From the NCBI GenBank assembly GCA_013388545.1, contig JACAFB010000001.1, positions 62,001-126,000 of the forward strand: DNA of 64,000 nucleotides. The letters run 5' to 3'. This document shows positions 63,207 through 64,000 of this stretch, one piece after another (positions within the stretch are counted from its first letter, which is position 1; every line of letters starts with the position of its first letter). The translations under genes were made by a program, and so were the position numbers. The notes beneath the pieces were generated by a model. That model worked only from the letters and a program-made list of their open reading frames with translations, searched no databases and was not told the origin of the DNA. This DNA comes from Ignavibacteriaceae bacterium (lineage in GTDB: Bacteria > Bacteroidota > Ignavibacteria > Ignavibacteriales > Ignavibacteriaceae).

Positions 63207-63500
63207 TTAATGAAGAATCCATTGTGCATCTGAAACAAGACAAATTCCACCATACTTTTTAATTATTGGTCTTACAATTTCAATAATTTCATTAACTTGT
63301 TCTTCCGGACAGGCAATCATAAGGTAACTGTTTTTAAAGACATCGGTAAGTTCATCGCCATCCTGTAAACCACGCTTACCTTTACCGGTAACTTCACGAA
63401 TTATTGTATATCCTTCAACACCTCTTTTTTCAAATCTCTCTAATATTCGGGGAAGTTCAACCGATACGGTTACAATTTCTAATTTTTTCACAGATTTCAT
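63207..63500 (-). CDS. SbtB-like PII-family signalling protein
   Basis: The 97-residue product has a PII-like ferredoxin fold: KKLEIVTVSVELPRILERF, then the loop GYTIIREVTGKGKRGLQDGDEL, and a C-terminal strand EIIEIVRPIIKKYGGICLVSDA. It lies 3 bp after the SbtA-like transporter gene and in the order seen for cyanobacterial sbtA-sbtB. SbtB-type proteins bind adenine nucleotides and regulate the transporter trimer from the cytoplasm. The cyanobacterial C-terminal CGPEGC motif is absent; the end reads WILH. Confidence 0.8.
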   Translation of the reverse strand: MKSVKKLEIVTVSVELPRILERFEKRGVEGYTIIREVTGKGKRGLQDGDELTDVFKNSYLMIACPEEQVNEIIEIVRPIIKKYGGICLVSDAQWILH

Positions 63501-63503
63501 TTA

Positions 63504-64000
63504 TTAACTCCACAATAAATTAATAACTGACTGATAAAGTGGAAGTCCAACAATTATATTGAACGGAAATGTTAAAGCAAGTGACATAGGCACATATAAG
63601 CTTGGGTTAGCATCGGGAATTGACAAACGCATTGCCGCCGGAACAGCTATGTATGAAGCACTTGCACATAGAACAGTAAACATAAAAGCATCACCTTCAC
63701 TCAGATTTAGTAAAGCAGATAATCCAATTCCAAGGGCAGCGTTCAACAAAGGAACTAAAATTGCAAAAGCGATCAGAAAACCACCGGCATTCTTTAAATC
63801 CTTAATTCTCTTGGCCGAAACAATACCCATGTCTAAAAGAAAGAAGGCAAGCATTCCTTTAAAGATTTCATCTATAAAAGGTTTTAAGCTTTCTTCCCCG
63901 CTGGCTCCTGTTAGTGAGCCAATAATAAGACTCCCGAGAATTAAAAATACCGACCCGTTAAAAAAGGCTTCTCTGATTAATTCGCTCCAGGAAAATTCCT
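63504..64000 (-). CDS. SbtA-like sodium-dependent bicarbonate transporter, 5' end cut by window edge
   Basis: The C-terminal 165 or so residues of a polytopic transporter are present; the reading frame stays open to the right edge. Signature stretches are FNGSVFLILGSLIIGS, FKGMLAFFLLDMGIVS and ASASYIAVPAAMRLSIPDAN followed by PSLYVPMSLALTFPFNIIVG. These match SbtA-type HCO3-/Na+ symporters. The neighbouring SbtB-like gene supports the call. Several hydrophobic helices are evident. It may supply inorganic carbon; the missing N-terminus prevents fuller assessment. Confidence 0.85.
   Translation of the reverse strand, partial: EFSWSELIREAFFNGSVFLILGSLIIGSLTGASGEESLKPFIDEIFKGMLAFFLLDMGIVSAKRIKDLKNAGGFLIAFAILVPLLNAALGIGLSALLNLSEGDAFMFTVLCASASYIAVPAAMRLSIPDANPSLYVPMSLALTFPFNIIVGLPLYQSVINLLWS

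Noticed and set aside
1-64000. CRISPR array, insertion sequence, prophage or integrated element
   Set aside because: No spaced direct repeats, transposase, integrase or phage structural genes were seen. The tRNA-Lys is not followed by an integrase or a repeated tRNA end.

Overview
The window looks like a chromosomal segment from an AT-rich member of the Ignavibacteria/Bacteroidota-Chlorobi lineage. Three things seen in the sequence support this. Four secreted proteins end in a type IX secretion sorting domain with the NYPNPFNPST-type motif. Three promoter candidates fit the TTG/TTTG-N20-21-TAnnTTTG pattern of this group. Several lipoproteins and beta-rich surface proteins are of the usual kind. 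No phage, transposase, CRISPR array or rRNA operon was seen. The window holds one tRNA (Lys, UUU).

Layout. 1-1.7 kb: an edge-truncated membrane metallophosphoesterase and a Mut7-C RNase-like protein. 1.8-11.2 kb: a plus-strand surface/signalling block made of a lipoprotein, a GAF-containing sigma-54 activator, a PEGA-domain Ser/Thr kinase, a Kelch T9SS cargo, a DUF5683-like protein and two more T9SS cargos that share almost identical C-terminal DNA. 11.2-27.2 kb: an aldo/keto reductase and two minus-strand haem clusters (hemH-hemG-hemB; ccsA/hemX-like-hemA-hemC-lipoprotein-hemD-hemE-hemN). Between the haem clusters lie an M14 peptidase, an ATP-grasp protein and a plant-type acyl-ACP desaturase. 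Every step from glutamyl-tRNA to protohaem is present except hemL. 27.3-36.0 kb: a prohibitin-like protein, a TolB/TPR protein, a ferritin-like protein, pyrimidine-nucleoside phosphorylase, aspS and a DUF2723 membrane protein.

36.4-50.2 kb is the most distinctive region. It is a compact operon for a type IV pilus/type II secretion-like machine: two tiny atypical pilin-like proteins, GspF/PilC, GspE/PilB, a PilT-like ATPase with an altered Asp box, a PilM-PilN fusion, a PilO-PilP fusion and a short secretin. It runs on into a response regulator, a 1191-residue hybrid kinase with three receiver domains, and a receiver protein with an orphan histidine-phosphotransfer-like helix. A convergent hybrid kinase/NtrC-type pair and the tRNA follow (50.2-53.7 kb).

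53.8-64 kb holds assorted genes: an acyltransferase-like membrane protein with a probable non-standard start, a large BNR-repeat T9SS protein, a GDSL hydrolase, a SRPBCC protein, a thioesterase and a DUF1207-like protein. Next come two apparent pseudoenzymes that overlap tail to tail: an acetyl-CoA-synthetase-like protein without its P-loop motif, and a HisH-like amidotransferase without its catalytic Cys and His. The window ends in an SbtB-SbtA-like bicarbonate uptake pair cut by the right edge.

All assignments come from reading motifs. No database search was run. Most alternative start choices and all short regulatory sites are inference.
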